64,000 nt of DNA from Candidatus Nitrospira neomarina (lineage in GTDB: Bacteria; Nitrospirota; Nitrospiria; Nitrospirales; UBA8639). The position numbers were made by a program, and so were the translations under genes. The notes below the pieces were generated by a model. That model was not told the origin of the DNA. It searched no databases and saw only the letters and a program-made list of their open reading frames with translations. Numbering within the stretch: position 1 is the first letter of the stretch; each line of letters starts with the position of its first letter. The stretch covers positions 2,418,001 to 2,482,000 of the forward strand of contig NZ_CP116968.1 of assembly GCF_032051675.1 (NCBI RefSeq), written 5' to 3'. This document shows positions 8,894 through 18,068 of this stretch, piece by piece.

Positions 8894-10966
8894 ATGGGTA
8901 GGCGGTATCTTCACACGCTGGCGGTATGTTCACCGGCCTGTATTCTCTTCAGCCTCTTTTGGGCCGGTTCGGCATCAGGCCATGACCAGGAGGACGTCAC
9001 GGTTTTAGAAGAGGTGCAGGTCGTTGGAGAACGCCCCATTGCGGCTTCTTCCAATCGAATCATTCTCAATGAGGATATCCTGCTTCAACCTCAAGGGCGG
9101 CCTGCGGACTTATTGCGGTTGGCTCCCGGCCTTATTACCTTGGAACATTCAGGCGGCGCCGGAAAGGCTGACCAGTTTCTCCTGCGCGGCTTTGACGCCG
9201 ATCATGGCACAGACCTGGCCCTTCACGTGGATGGCATGCCGATCAACATGCGCAGCCATGCGCATGGGCAAGGATACGGGGACTTGAATTTCATTATCCC
9301 GGAAACCATTGAGGAAATTACCGTCAAAAAAGGACCCTACCATGTGGAGTATGGGGACTTTGCCACTGCCGGCGCTGCCAATTATGTCACCCGTGAGTCG
9401 GTTCCCCAAACCATGGTGCAATCCGCCGGAGGTAATTTCAATACCCAACGACATCTGTTCATGACCTCTCCCACTCACGATAGATTCCGCACCCTTTTTG
9501 CGGGAGAATTTTATTACACCGACGGCCCCTATGATTTTGTCAATCGCAATACCCGATACAACGGGCTGGCGAAACTGACGTTTGATCCCTCAGCCACATC
9601 CCAACTCAGTGTGACGCTTTCCCAATATTATGGACGATGGAACGGGTCAGGCCAGATTCCTTTACGGGACGTAAGGTCCGGAGGGGTGGACCGCTTTGGT
9701 TCCCTTGACCCTTCAGAAGGCGGCAAATCGTTACGGAGCACCGGTCGATTGGATTACCATTACGATCTACCCGGCGGGGGGACGGTATTCGCCAATCTGT
9801 GGGCTCAATATTATTACCTGTCCCTGTTCAGCAACTTCACGTTTTATCTTCATGATCCGGTCAATGGTGACGGGATTGAACAGACCGACCGACGATGGTT
9901 GACCGGAAGTGATATCGGTTATCGGCAGATTTTTCGCCTGCTCGATTATGAAGGCACCATGACGGCAGGACTTCAGACACGCTTTGATCAAATCCAGGTG
10001 CGTTTGGGCACGCAACAGAAACGCTCGTCCCTGGCGATCACACAGGAATCAGACATTTTCGAGGCCTCTTATTCTCCCTATCTGAGGTTGGATCTTCAAT
10101 TTCTTCCCTGGATGCGATTTGTAGGAGGCGGCCGTGTTGATGTCTTCACGTATCATGTGAAAGATCGTTGCGGGGCAGATTGCTCAGAAAGACCAAACGG
10201 GACAGCCTCAAATGCCATCGCCAGCGGAAAAGCCAATCTCATTGTTGGTCCCTGGTACCAGACGGAATTTTTCTTAAATGTGGGAACCGGTTTTCACAGC
10301 AATGATGCGCGGGAGGCCGTGGAAAATCCATCGACTAACAGCTTAACCCGAGCTATTGGCTATGAAATCGGGATCAGGAGCCGCCCATGGAACTGGTCCG
10401 AATTTCTGGCCACATTTTGGCTGTTGGATCTGGAATCTGAATTGGTATTCGTGGGGGATGAAGGGACCACGGAACCGCGAGGAAAGACGCGTCGCCTGGG
10501 AACAGAATTCAGCTCTCGAATCACCCCGATGGATTGGCTCACCATTCGAGGAGATATCACGTATACCCATGCCGAGTTTCGAAAAACGGGGGATGCCGTC
10601 CCTTTGGCGCCGCAGTTCACCGCGTTTTCATCCGTCACAGCCCGCTTCCCGATTGGACTATCGGGAACGTTGCAAATGTTGACGGTGGGAAGCCGTGCCG
10701 GCACGGAAGATGACAGCGTGAAACTGGAACCATTTACGATTTTCGATCTGGTTCTTCGCTACAAAATCCCTCTTGCGCCACCAACCGGACGACTGGAGGC
10801 ATTTTTTAGCATCCGCAATTTGACCGATACCGATTGGCGTCAGGCCCAATTTTATTATGAGTCCCGTCTTCCCGGAGAACCCGCCGGAGGTGTTGCCGAT
10901 ATTCACTTTGTCCCCGGCACTCCACGGATGTTCATGGGTGGGATAACGTGGTTTTTCCCCGCATAA
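8894..10966 (+). CDS. TonB-dependent outer-membrane receptor, probably for nickel
   Basis: A 690-residue protein with a signal peptide (hydrophobic core about residues 13-28, cleavage near SASG), a plug domain (VVGERPI; RPADLLRLAPGL; LLRGFDADHG; VEYGDFATAGAANYV) and a C-terminal beta barrel ending in FMGGITWFF with the terminal aromatic typical of outer-membrane proteins. It would import a scarce metal or chelate using TonB energy. Adjacency to nikR and a nickel permease suggests nickel, as with the H. pylori nickel-regulated receptors; the substrate is inferred from context. No ribosome-binding site stands out before ATG 8894. Confidence 0.85.
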   Translation: MGRRYLHTLAVCSPACILFSLFWAGSASGHDQEDVTVLEEVQVVGERPIAASSNRIILNEDILLQPQGRPADLLRLAPGLITLEHSGGAGKADQFLLRGFDADHGTDLALHVDGMPINMRSHAHGQGYGDLNFIIPETIEEITVKKGPYHVEYGDFATAGAANYVTRESVPQTMVQSAGGNFNTQRHLFMTSPTHDRFRTLFAGEFYYTDGPYDFVNRNTRYNGLAKLTFDPSATSQLSVTLSQYYGRWNGSGQIPLRDVRSGGVDRFGSLDPSEGGKSLRSTGRLDYHYDLPGGGTVFANLWAQYYYLSLFSNFTFYLHDPVNGDGIEQTDRRWLTGSDIGYRQIFRLLDYEGTMTAGLQTRFDQIQVRLGTQQKRSSLAITQESDIFEASYSPYLRLDLQFLPWMRFVGGGRVDVFTYHVKDRCGADCSERPNGTASNAIASGKANLIVGPWYQTEFFLNVGTGFHSNDAREAVENPSTNSLTRAIGYEIGIRSRPWNWSEFLATFWLLDLESELVFVGDEGTTEPRGKTRRLGTEFSSRITPMDWLTIRGDITYTHAEFRKTGDAVPLAPQFTAFSSVTARFPIGLSGTLQMLTVGSRAGTEDDSVKLEPFTIFDLVLRYKIPLAPPTGRLEAFFSIRNLTDTDWRQAQFYYESRLPGEPAGGVADIHFVPGTPRMFMGGITWFFPA

Positions 10967-10994
10967 CGGCAGGTCAACGATCGCCTTCGACAGA

Positions 10995-11016
10995 TTTGCA
11001 AGAGGCTCCTCTGCAA
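10995..11016 (+). terminator. Hairpin with short T tract after the TonB receptor
   Basis: TTTGC-A-AGAGG pairs with CCTCT-GCAAA (ten pairs, one bulge, two-base loop), followed within four bases by TTTT. It lies 29 bases after the receptor stop codon, consistent with a factor-independent terminator for the plus strand. Confidence 0.5.
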
Positions 11017-11029
11017 ACAGTTTTAGGGT

Positions 11030-11142
11030 CTGTTGAAAAAAGCCGCCACCGGCGTTCTCGCCATTTTTCCGTGCTCACGTACTACGCGTACGCTCCGCGC
11101 GTAAAAACGGCTGCGGCCTTGCTGGACGGACTTTTTTGAACC
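11030..11142. repeat. Imperfect inverted-repeat element, MITE- or REP-like
   Basis: The left end (GTTGAAAAAAGCCGCCA, 11032 on) and the reverse complement of the right end (GTTCAAAAAAGTCCGTCCA) are similar, and the inner parts continue to match imperfectly, each running into a T5 stretch. The centre holds ACTACGCGTACGCTCCGCGCG. The whole can fold as one long hairpin. It resembles short non-coding repeats scattered between genes in Nitrospira genomes, as I recall, but copy number could not be checked here and there is only this copy in the window. Confidence 0.5.
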
Positions 11143-11254
11143 GACCCGGAGCCTTTGATGAGAAATCTAATCCTGGGCAAATTTGTCCGTGAAAATCTTT
11201 ATTATTCAACACTCCCTTTTACGATAGACTCACCCCTCCTCCATGACATGAAAC

Positions 11255-11294
11255 AGGGCTTTCCAGAATGCCATCGGCAACCCCGGAAAGCCCT
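11255..11294 (-). terminator. Hairpin downstream of bacterioferritin
   Basis: AGGGCTTTCC (11255-11264) and GGAAAGCCCT (11285-11294) are perfect ten-base inverted repeats around a 20-base loop, beginning 25 bases after the bacterioferritin stop on the minus strand. The T tract is only three bases, so it could be a weak terminator or an mRNA-stabilising hairpin. Confidence 0.45.
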
Positions 11295-11318
11295 ATAAAG
11301 TTTCAGAAATGGAAGCGC

Positions 11319-11792
11319 CTATTTTTCGTGCATGTGTTGGGCCAGATAATTTTCTACACCCACCTGCTTGATTGTTTCCATTTGCGTTTCGATCCAATCG
11401 ATATGTTCTTCTTCACTTTTAATAATACTTTCCAACTTGGCGCGAGTGGTGAAATCGCCCACTGTGGCACAATGGCCGATGGCCTCGGTGAGAAGGACCA
11501 CCGCTTCGCGTTCAAGAGCCAAATCTGACTTAAATTGCTCAGGAACCGTCTCCCCAATTTTAAGCGTACCCAATTTTTGCAAATTGGGAACACCTTCCAA
11601 ATAGAGAATATGCTCAATCAGTTCTTCTGCATGTTTCATTTCATCAATCGAATGTTTCCTGATTTCATTATGCAATTGTTCATATCCCCAATTTCCACAC
11701 ATTTCGCCATGCAGAAAATATTGATTAATCGCAGTGAGTTCATTCGTCAGAATTTTATTGAGAAAATCGATCACACCCTTTTTTGCCTTCAT
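11319..11792 (-). CDS. bfr: Bacterioferritin
   Basis: A 157-residue heme-binding ferritin that oxidises Fe2+ and stores iron in a 24-subunit shell. Glu18, Glu51 and His54 of the ferroxidase centre and the heme-ligating Met52 (IDEMKHAEE) are all present, with a second E-E-E-H motif near residue 128 completing the di-iron site. Length and order match classical Bfr, unlike the ferritin-like protein at 2.3 kb. AGGAGA sits 7 bases before the ATG. The gene is monocistronic, followed by a hairpin at 11255-11294. Confidence 0.95.
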   Translation of the reverse strand: MKAKKGVIDFLNKILTNELTAINQYFLHGEMCGNWGYEQLHNEIRKHSIDEMKHAEELIEHILYLEGVPNLQKLGTLKIGETVPEQFKSDLALEREAVVLLTEAIGHCATVGDFTTRAKLESIIKSEEEHIDWIETQMETIKQVGVENYLAQHMHEK

Positions 11793-12023
11793 GGAAGTTC
11801 TCCTTTTTTAAAAATTGTCTCAAACGTGAGAAATTGCGTGTTCTTGTTCAATTACTTTAAATATTTTATCGGTCCAGCTTCGGCCTGGTCAATGTTTTTA
11901 TTTAGGGAAAATTAATTAATATTGAATTCCTTTCTCAACTTCGTTGATCTATATTTTCAAGTTCAACTATTTCCGTTATTCCCGAGCTGGAGAATATGAA
12001 GTTCGTCCTCCGTCACCCAATGC

Positions 12024-12344
12024 TTATTCCACCCTCACGGCAGTCCCGCTGACACTCACCATGAGCATGCTCCCGGTTTCTCCCATGACTTCGTAATCCA
12101 AATCAATGCCGACAATGGCATTGGCTCCCACCCTTAAGGCTTCTTCCTGAATTTCCTGGAAGGCGATTTCACGCGCGCGTCGCAATTCCTTTTCGTAGGC
12201 CCCTGATCGGCCGCCAACAATATCACGAATATTGGCAAAAAAATCTCTAAAAAAATTCGTGCCCAAAATGGCTTCCCCTGCCACCACACCTAAATATTCT
12301 TTAATCCGTTGGCCTTCAACATTGGGCGTCGTTGTCAGAATCAT
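12024..12344 (-). CDS. YbjQ/UPF0145 family protein
   Basis: A 106-residue protein of the YbjQ (UPF0145, putative heavy-metal-binding) family: [20 protein letters not shown] at the start, then [22 protein letters not shown]-x-A-x4-Q-x-E-A, and [13 protein letters not shown]. Members form pentameric rings; the physiological role is unknown despite the metal-binding label. Good length for the family; an AAAAGGAGGGAG stretch precedes the ATG. It lies alone between bacterioferritin and dnaE, divergent from dnaE. Confidence 0.88.
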   Translation of the reverse strand: MILTTTPNVEGQRIKEYLGVVAGEAILGTNFFRDFFANIRDIVGGRSGAYEKELRRAREIAFQEIQEEALRVGANAIVGIDLDYEVMGETGSMLMVSVSGTAVRVE

Positions 12345-12871
12345 GTCTTCTCCCTCCTTTTACCTGAGTAGCAAATGCTTCAGATACTCTGTCAATTGAT
12401 ATCCATGCTATTCAACGTGGGTGTTCCCCATTATAATTTTTCCACAAACAATTCGTGCATGTCAGTTATGGGAGCGTGAGAAAGAGTCGAATGAATACAG
12501 GGAGAAAAATTTATCTCTGAAATCAGGATTTTTTTCGGAACATCTTTTTTGTGACCCAATTCTCCGCAACATCTCTATTGTGACCCAACCCGTGGTAGGA
12601 GTTTCATCGGTCACTACTATGCCCACCAAATAAGCAATCTGCTTAACGCATTCTCTCCCTTGGCGTTCAATCGGATCCTCACGATTTATCCACATACTTG
12701 TGCCCATTTTTTCTGGATTACTTATTTTCAATTCTCCTTATGATTCTTTCAATTTATCCTTGCAATTTTTGAAAAATTCAGAAACACGGTCACCGCGTGG
12801 TTTTTCACAGAGTGATTTCATTTGACTTCATTCGAGGTGCTCATTAGAATTTTTACGGAAGGACCATATGA
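12345..12871. other. Intergenic region before dnaE, about 530 bp
   Basis: No convincing gene. A 20-base AACATCT...TGTGACCCAA unit occurs twice, 30 bases apart (about 12539-12558 and 12569-12588), as a direct repeat. A minus-strand open frame (12462-12731) covers it but has no recognisable features and no ribosome-binding site. The long AT-rich stretch may hold promoters for the divergent ybjQ-like and dnaE genes. Confidence 0.35.
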
Positions 12872-15800
12872 GTGCCGGCACAATTCGTTCATCTTCATCT
12901 TCACACCCAGTATAGTCTCCTCGACGGGGCCAACCAACTCACACCCCTGTTCCAACAGGTGAAGAATTTTGGTATGCCCGCCGTCGCCATGACCGACCAT
13001 GGCAATCTCTTCGGCGCCATTGATTTTTATCAAAAAGCCAAAGCGCATGATGTCAAGCCGATTATCGGGTGTGAAGCCTATATGGCTCCCGGCCACCGCA
13101 CGCAGCGGGCAGGACACCTTGCGCATAACGAATATTTCCATCTGATTCTTCTTGCCACGAATCAAGTCGGCTATCACAACCTCATTAAACTCTCCAGCAA
13201 GGCCTATCTTGAAGGCTTTTATTACAAGCCTCGCATGGACAAGGAATTATTACAGGAACATCAGGAAGGTCTAATTGCCCTGTCAGGTTGTTTGAGCGGA
13301 GAGGTGCCACAGCTCATTAACCACCAGGATATGGAAGGGGCGCTGCGGGTGGCAGATGAGTATCGGTCAATCTTTGGAAAGGACCGCTATTACCTGGAAG
13401 TTCAGGCTAACGGGTTGGATCATCAACTTGTTGCGAATCGAGGGTTACTGGAGATTCATGAAAAGCTTGGCATTCCGCTGGTCGGCACCAACGATTGCCA
13501 TTATCTCAATAAACGAGATGCGCGTCCCCATGAAATCATGTTGTGCCTTCAAACGGGAAAAACGCTTAAAGATCCCAACCGGATGAAATTTGATACCGAT
13601 CAGTTATATGTGAAATCCACTGAAGAAATGATCGCGGAATTTGCGGAATTTAACCGCGCGGTCTTAAATACTACTCAGGTGGCCGAACAGTGCGATCTTC
13701 AATTGGAGTTCGGAACCTCCTATCTGCCGGATTATCACGTTCCTGAAGGACAGACTCATAACTCCTACCTTAAGCACCTTGCGGAAGAAGGCCTTCGAAG
13801 CCGTTTACGAGAACGCCCAACGGGCATTCCATCCGAAGCCTATCAACAGCGACTTCACACTGAACTCGCTGTGCTGAATGCCATGGGGTATGCCGGATAT
13901 TTTTTGGTTGTGTGGGATATCATCAATTTCGCCAGGTCCCGCAACATTCCGGTCGGCCCCGGGCGAGGATCGGCCGCCGGAAGCCTTGTGGCGTACGCCC
14001 TGCGAATTACGGACCTCGATCCCCTCACCTACAACCTGCTCTTTGAACGCTTCCTCAACCCCGAACGTGTCACCATGCCGGATATCGACATGGACTTTTG
14101 CATGGACCGCCGTGGCGAAGTGATCAACTATGTCATTGAGAAATACGGAGAGGCGCATGTATGCCAGATCATTACCTTTGGCACACTAGGGGCCAAAGCG
14201 GCCATCCGGGATGTGGGGAGAGTGATGGACTTTCCCTATGCCGAAGTTGACCGGGTCGCGAAGTTGGTTCCCACCCAACTCAACATCACTCTCCAGGATG
14301 CCCTGAAACAGGAACCACGCCTGCAGGAACTTGTCGATCAAGATGCCAAAATGAAGGAACTCATGGATACGGCCATGGCCCTGGAAGGCCTGGCGCGACA
14401 TGCCTCGACTCATGCGGCAGGCGTGGTCATTTCACAAAAACCCCTCATGGATCATGTGCCCCTCTACAAAACAAGTAACGACGAAATCGTGACCCAATAC
14501 ACGATGACCGATCTGGAAAAAGTCGGGTTGGTGAAATTCGATTTTCTGGGGCTCAAAACCCTGACCATGATTCATGACGCAGTTCGGATGGTCAATGCTC
14601 AACATCCTGATGAGCCGCCATTGGACATCAACAATCTGCCCTTGGATGATCTCCAGACGTTTGAGCTGCTCAGCTCTGGAAAAACTTCAGGGATTTTCCA
14701 ACTGGAAAGTTCCGGCATGCGAAACCTGTTGGTTAAAATCAAGCCGGAAACGTTTGAAGATCTGATCGCTATCCTCGCGCTCTATCGTCCCGGCCCCTTA
14801 GAAAGCGGCATGGTGGATGATTTTATTAAACGAAAACGCGACGCCTCCCAAATTGTCTATGACCCTCCGCAATTGGAACCCATTCTCAAAGAAACTTATG
14901 GGGTGATCGTCTACCAGGAACAGGTCATGGCCGTCGCCAACCAGTTGGCAGGATTTTCATTGGGACAAGCCGATTTACTTCGGCGGGCGATGGGCAAGAA
15001 AAAACATGAGGAAATGGCCAAACAAAAAGAATTGTTTGTCTCGGGCGCCAAAGGGAAGGGAATTTCGGAAAAACTCTCCGAAAAATTATTTGACCAAATG
15101 GCCTTTTTCGCAGGCTACGGATTTAACAAGTCTCACTCCGCTGCCTATGCGGTCGTGACATACCAAACGGCTTACCTGAAAGCCCATTTTCCCACTGAAT
15201 TTATGGCCGCTCTGCTGACATCTGAAATGGGAAATACCGACAAAATGGTCGGCTATTTTACCGAATGCCGTGAATTGGGGGTACACATTCTGCCCCCCGA
15301 TGCCAACCAAAGCTTAAAAAACTTCAGTGTCGTGCCTGAGGGTATCCGGTTCGGGTTAGTGGCAATCAAGAACGTCGGTGGAAACGCCGTGGACGTGATT
15401 TTAGAATCACGAGACAGGGAAGGCCCGTTTTCATCCTTTATTGATTTTTGTTGCCGCATGGATTCGCAAAAGGTCAACAAACGGGTGCTGGAAGGACTCA
15501 TCAAGGTCGGAGCCTTTGATTCCATGGGTTTCACGCGCGCCAGCATGTTTAAGGTCCTGGATGAAGCCTTGGAGCATGCCTCGACGGTCCAACGCAACAA
15601 ACGGGAAGGGCAAACCAGTTTGTTTGAAATACTGGCTCCGGAGCCGGCAGCCCCCAAGCAGGAAGGTTTTGGTTTCGCCATTCCACAGATTCCCGAGTGG
15701 TCGCAGAATGACTTACTTAAATATGAACGGGAGCTGACCGGCTTTTATATCACCGCGCATCCTCTCAACCGTCACAGCGTTGGTATCACTCATTTTTCTA

Positions 15801-16336
15801 CCTGCTCCACCCAGACCATTCGCGACGTCGGCGACGGCCGAGAGGTCAAAGTTTGCGGCGTCATTTCCAGTCTCAAAATTACAACGACGAAAAAAGGCCA
15901 TAGGATGGCTTATGCCCAATTGGAAGATTTGCACGGAACCGTTGAAGCGATTATTTTCCCTGAGACCTTTAAGCAACACGAAGAATTATTGGGGCCGGAA
16001 TCGGTGGTTCGAATTACCGGGACCGTCGATCTCATGGATAATGGCGCCCGAATCAAAGCCACCAAAGTCGAATCGCTCTCTCAATTAGAAAATGAAACGG
16101 TGAAGCACGTGACCCTTAAGGTCCACGAACAGGACGTTACCCCCCACAATCTGCTAGACTTAAAGGAAATATTCGAACGCCACCGCGGTCCGACCCCTAT
16201 TTCGTTGGCGTTTCACTTGCATCCTAACTTGACGGCCAGCATGTCAGGATTATCGGACATTGGCATTTCTCCGTCCCCGGAGTTTTTAGAAGAAGTGGAA
16301 CATCTCCTCGGCACATCCACGGTCACCTTCCAATAA
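12872..16336 (+). CDS. dnaE: DNA polymerase III alpha subunit
   Basis: The replicative polymerase catalytic subunit, 1154 residues, the usual DnaE1 size. It begins with a PHP domain (HLHLHTQYSLLDG at residue 8), then the palm with PGRGSAAGSLVAY and the catalytic DIDMDF near residue 405, the fingers (GIVFQLE-like GIFQLESSG; RRAMGKKK), a helix-hairpin-helix region (FNKSHSAAYAVVTYQTAY), and a C-terminal OB fold (VKVCGVISSLKITTTKKG). The start is GTG at 12872, preceded by GGAAGGA; the nearby ATG at 12868 is out of frame. accA follows 25 bases after the stop, a pairing common in bacteria. Confidence 0.97.
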   Translation: MPAQFVHLHLHTQYSLLDGANQLTPLFQQVKNFGMPAVAMTDHGNLFGAIDFYQKAKAHDVKPIIGCEAYMAPGHRTQRAGHLAHNEYFHLILLATNQVGYHNLIKLSSKAYLEGFYYKPRMDKELLQEHQEGLIALSGCLSGEVPQLINHQDMEGALRVADEYRSIFGKDRYYLEVQANGLDHQLVANRGLLEIHEKLGIPLVGTNDCHYLNKRDARPHEIMLCLQTGKTLKDPNRMKFDTDQLYVKSTEEMIAEFAEFNRAVLNTTQVAEQCDLQLEFGTSYLPDYHVPEGQTHNSYLKHLAEEGLRSRLRERPTGIPSEAYQQRLHTELAVLNAMGYAGYFLVVWDIINFARSRNIPVGPGRGSAAGSLVAYALRITDLDPLTYNLLFERFLNPERVTMPDIDMDFCMDRRGEVINYVIEKYGEAHVCQIITFGTLGAKAAIRDVGRVMDFPYAEVDRVAKLVPTQLNITLQDALKQEPRLQELVDQDAKMKELMDTAMALEGLARHASTHAAGVVISQKPLMDHVPLYKTSNDEIVTQYTMTDLEKVGLVKFDFLGLKTLTMIHDAVRMVNAQHPDEPPLDINNLPLDDLQTFELLSSGKTSGIFQLESSGMRNLLVKIKPETFEDLIAILALYRPGPLESGMVDDFIKRKRDASQIVYDPPQLEPILKETYGVIVYQEQVMAVANQLAGFSLGQADLLRRAMGKKKHEEMAKQKELFVSGAKGKGISEKLSEKLFDQMAFFAGYGFNKSHSAAYAVVTYQTAYLKAHFPTEFMAALLTSEMGNTDKMVGYFTECRELGVHILPPDANQSLKNFSVVPEGIRFGLVAIKNVGGNAVDVILESRDREGPFSSFIDFCCRMDSQKVNKRVLEGLIKVGAFDSMGFTRASMFKVLDEALEHASTVQRNKREGQTSLFEILAPEPAAPKQEGFGFAIPQIPEWSQNDLLKYERELTGFYITAHPLNRHSVGITHFSTCSTQTIRDVGDGREVKVCGVISSLKITTTKKGHRMAYAQLEDLHGTVEAIIFPETFKQHEELLGPESVVRITGTVDLMDNGARIKATKVESLSQLENETVKHVTLKVHEQDVTPHNLLDLKEIFERHRGPTPISLAFHLHPNLTASMSGLSDIGISPSPEFLEEVEHLLGTSTVTFQ

Positions 16337-16361
16337 TTTCTCTCTACCAAGGAGCTTGTCC

Positions 16362-17351
16362 GTGCGTGAATACCTGGACTTTGAAAAACCCCTGAAGGAA
16401 CTTGAAGAACGCATCGCCAAGTTAGTGAAATCAAAATCCAAAAAGGTCTCGGTTCAGGAGGCCATCGTCAAATCGACGGAACAACTGGCAAACCTTGAAC
16501 GTGAGATCTATGCCAATCTTTCCCCATGGCAACATAGCCAAATCGCCAGGCACCCACAGCGCCCTTCGATTTCTGATTACCTGGAGCACATGACCAATGG
16601 TTTTATGGAACTCCATGGTGACCGCCTGTTCGGCGACGACCGGGCGATCATTGGGGGGTTTGCCACATGGAAGGGTCGCTCCATCATGGCCATCGGTCAT
16701 GAAAAAGGAAAGACCTTAAAAGAACGCATGCGCCGAAATTTTGGTATGGCTAAACCAGAGGGCTATCGAAAAGCCTTGCGTCTCATGAAATTAGCGGAAC
16801 GCTTCAATCGACCAATCATTACCTTTATCGATACGCCAGGAGCATACCCCGGCGTCGATGCGGAGCAGCGCGGCCAAGCCGAGGCCATTGCCAGAAATTT
16901 ACTTGAAATGTCCAGATTGCAAGTGCCGATTCTTGCCGTGGTCACAGGAGAAGGCGGCAGTGGCGGCGCGTTGGCCTTAGGTGTGGCAGATCGGGTTCTG
17001 ATGCTCGAACATGCCATTTATTCGGTCATTTCCCCGGAAGGCTGCGCCGCTATTTTGTGGGGAGACGCCTCAAAATCCGCCGATGCCGCGACGGCCTTAC
17101 GAATGACGGGACCGGAGTTGCGCAAACTCAATATCATCGAAGAGGTGATACCTGAACCCATGGGAGGAGCCCATCGCGATGCGAAACTCATGGCCGACCG
17201 GGTCTCCGAGGCACTCGACACCCATTTCTTGCAATTACAGAAAATGTCGCCCGCAGCACTCCGAAAACAGCGAGAGGCGAAATTCCGGAGTCTGGGTGCC
17301 TTTGGCTCTTCTCCGGCCACGCCCAAACAGGTGAAAATGGTCAACTCATGA
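16362..17351 (+). CDS. accA: Acetyl-CoA carboxylase carboxyltransferase subunit alpha
   Basis: Transfers carboxyl from biotin to acetyl-CoA to make malonyl-CoA, the first committed step of fatty-acid synthesis, in complex with AccD. About 329 residues, standard for AccA. Typical segments: YLDFEKPLKELEERI, RPSISDYLEHM, ELHGDRLFGDDRAIIGG, THEK-like GHEKGKTLKERMRRNFGM, IDTPGAYPGVDAEQRGQAEAIA, and GEGGSGGALALGVADRVLMLE. The start is set at GTG 16362 because AAGGAG lies 7 bases before it; TTG 16356 is too close to that site. Confidence 0.96.
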   Translation: MREYLDFEKPLKELEERIAKLVKSKSKKVSVQEAIVKSTEQLANLEREIYANLSPWQHSQIARHPQRPSISDYLEHMTNGFMELHGDRLFGDDRAIIGGFATWKGRSIMAIGHEKGKTLKERMRRNFGMAKPEGYRKALRLMKLAERFNRPIITFIDTPGAYPGVDAEQRGQAEAIARNLLEMSRLQVPILAVVTGEGGSGGALALGVADRVLMLEHAIYSVISPEGCAAILWGDASKSADAATALRMTGPELRKLNIIEEVIPEPMGGAHRDAKLMADRVSEALDTHFLQLQKMSPAALRKQREAKFRSLGAFGSSPATPKQVKMVNS

Positions 17352-17625
17352 CGCGCTGGAAGTCCGTCACCGGGTTTACGCGACCACGACCCCACAGGAT
17401 AATTTCCTTTTGAGTTGTTCGCCCGTTCTCCAGGCGGTTGTTCATTCCCCCCCCATTAGGTATCACGAGGTTCACGTTTCGCAGTCCTATTATTTTTGTG
17501 CTCAAGGCAACTGCCACTATTTATTGCGGACCAGAGCCCACAGGATGATCCTTCTCTGAGCAGGAAGGACCTCCATCTATCAAAGAGAGTCGGCCCAAAA
17601 AATCTTCGACTGTGAGGATAGAGAA

Positions 17626-18036
17626 TTAGTTTGAAGATGCTGGAGGATTCAAATTATCTGGAGGAGGTTCCCACTGTTCTAACCGCTCGACCAAAGGACG
17701 GGCTTCCGGAGTCGATTCGCGCGTCGGCTCACTTGGTGGATGATCCCAGGTCAACTCAACAAAACCATGCTCCTCGAAGGTCTGTCGGATCACATGGACC
17801 AAGGCCTCCAGCGTGACTTCATCACTCATGGTCAAATCCAGGACCCGCTCTGGCGTCTTCACAGGCGGAGGGCTTTCATGCATCAATGCCCAACACCGAT
17901 TGAAGACCGTCTCTCTCACAGAATGCGGGGCATTCATCGTTTCGAGATCTGCCGTACATAATGCCAATACCATGAGGACAAATTGGATATCGGGCAATTC
18001 AGGATTCATGAGATCTAATCGTTGCATAATGCCCAT
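17626..18036 (-). CDS. Conserved-looking hypothetical protein, 136 residues
   Basis: I do not recognise this family. The first 60 residues are helical with hydrophobic stretches (IQFVLMVLALCTAD), the middle (SDEVTLEALVHVIRQTFEEHGFVELTW) looks like a folded alpha/beta unit, and the last 35 residues are proline- and glutamate-rich and probably disordered. There is no signal peptide. AGAGGT precedes the ATG at 18036. It is divergent from the metallophosphoesterase, whose start is about 30 bases away. Coding is supported by a sensible amino-acid composition and ribosome-binding site only. Confidence 0.55.
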   Translation of the reverse strand: MGIMQRLDLMNPELPDIQFVLMVLALCTADLETMNAPHSVRETVFNRCWALMHESPPPVKTPERVLDLTMSDEVTLEALVHVIRQTFEEHGFVELTWDHPPSEPTRESTPEARPLVERLEQWEPPPDNLNPPASSN

Positions 18037-18068
18037 GCTACCTCTGATCCCACTTGGCTGACAAGCAT

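Noticed and set aside
12462-12731. Minus-strand 89-codon open frame before dnaE
   Set aside because: No ribosome-binding site or motif, and it overlaps an opposing frame; probably chance.
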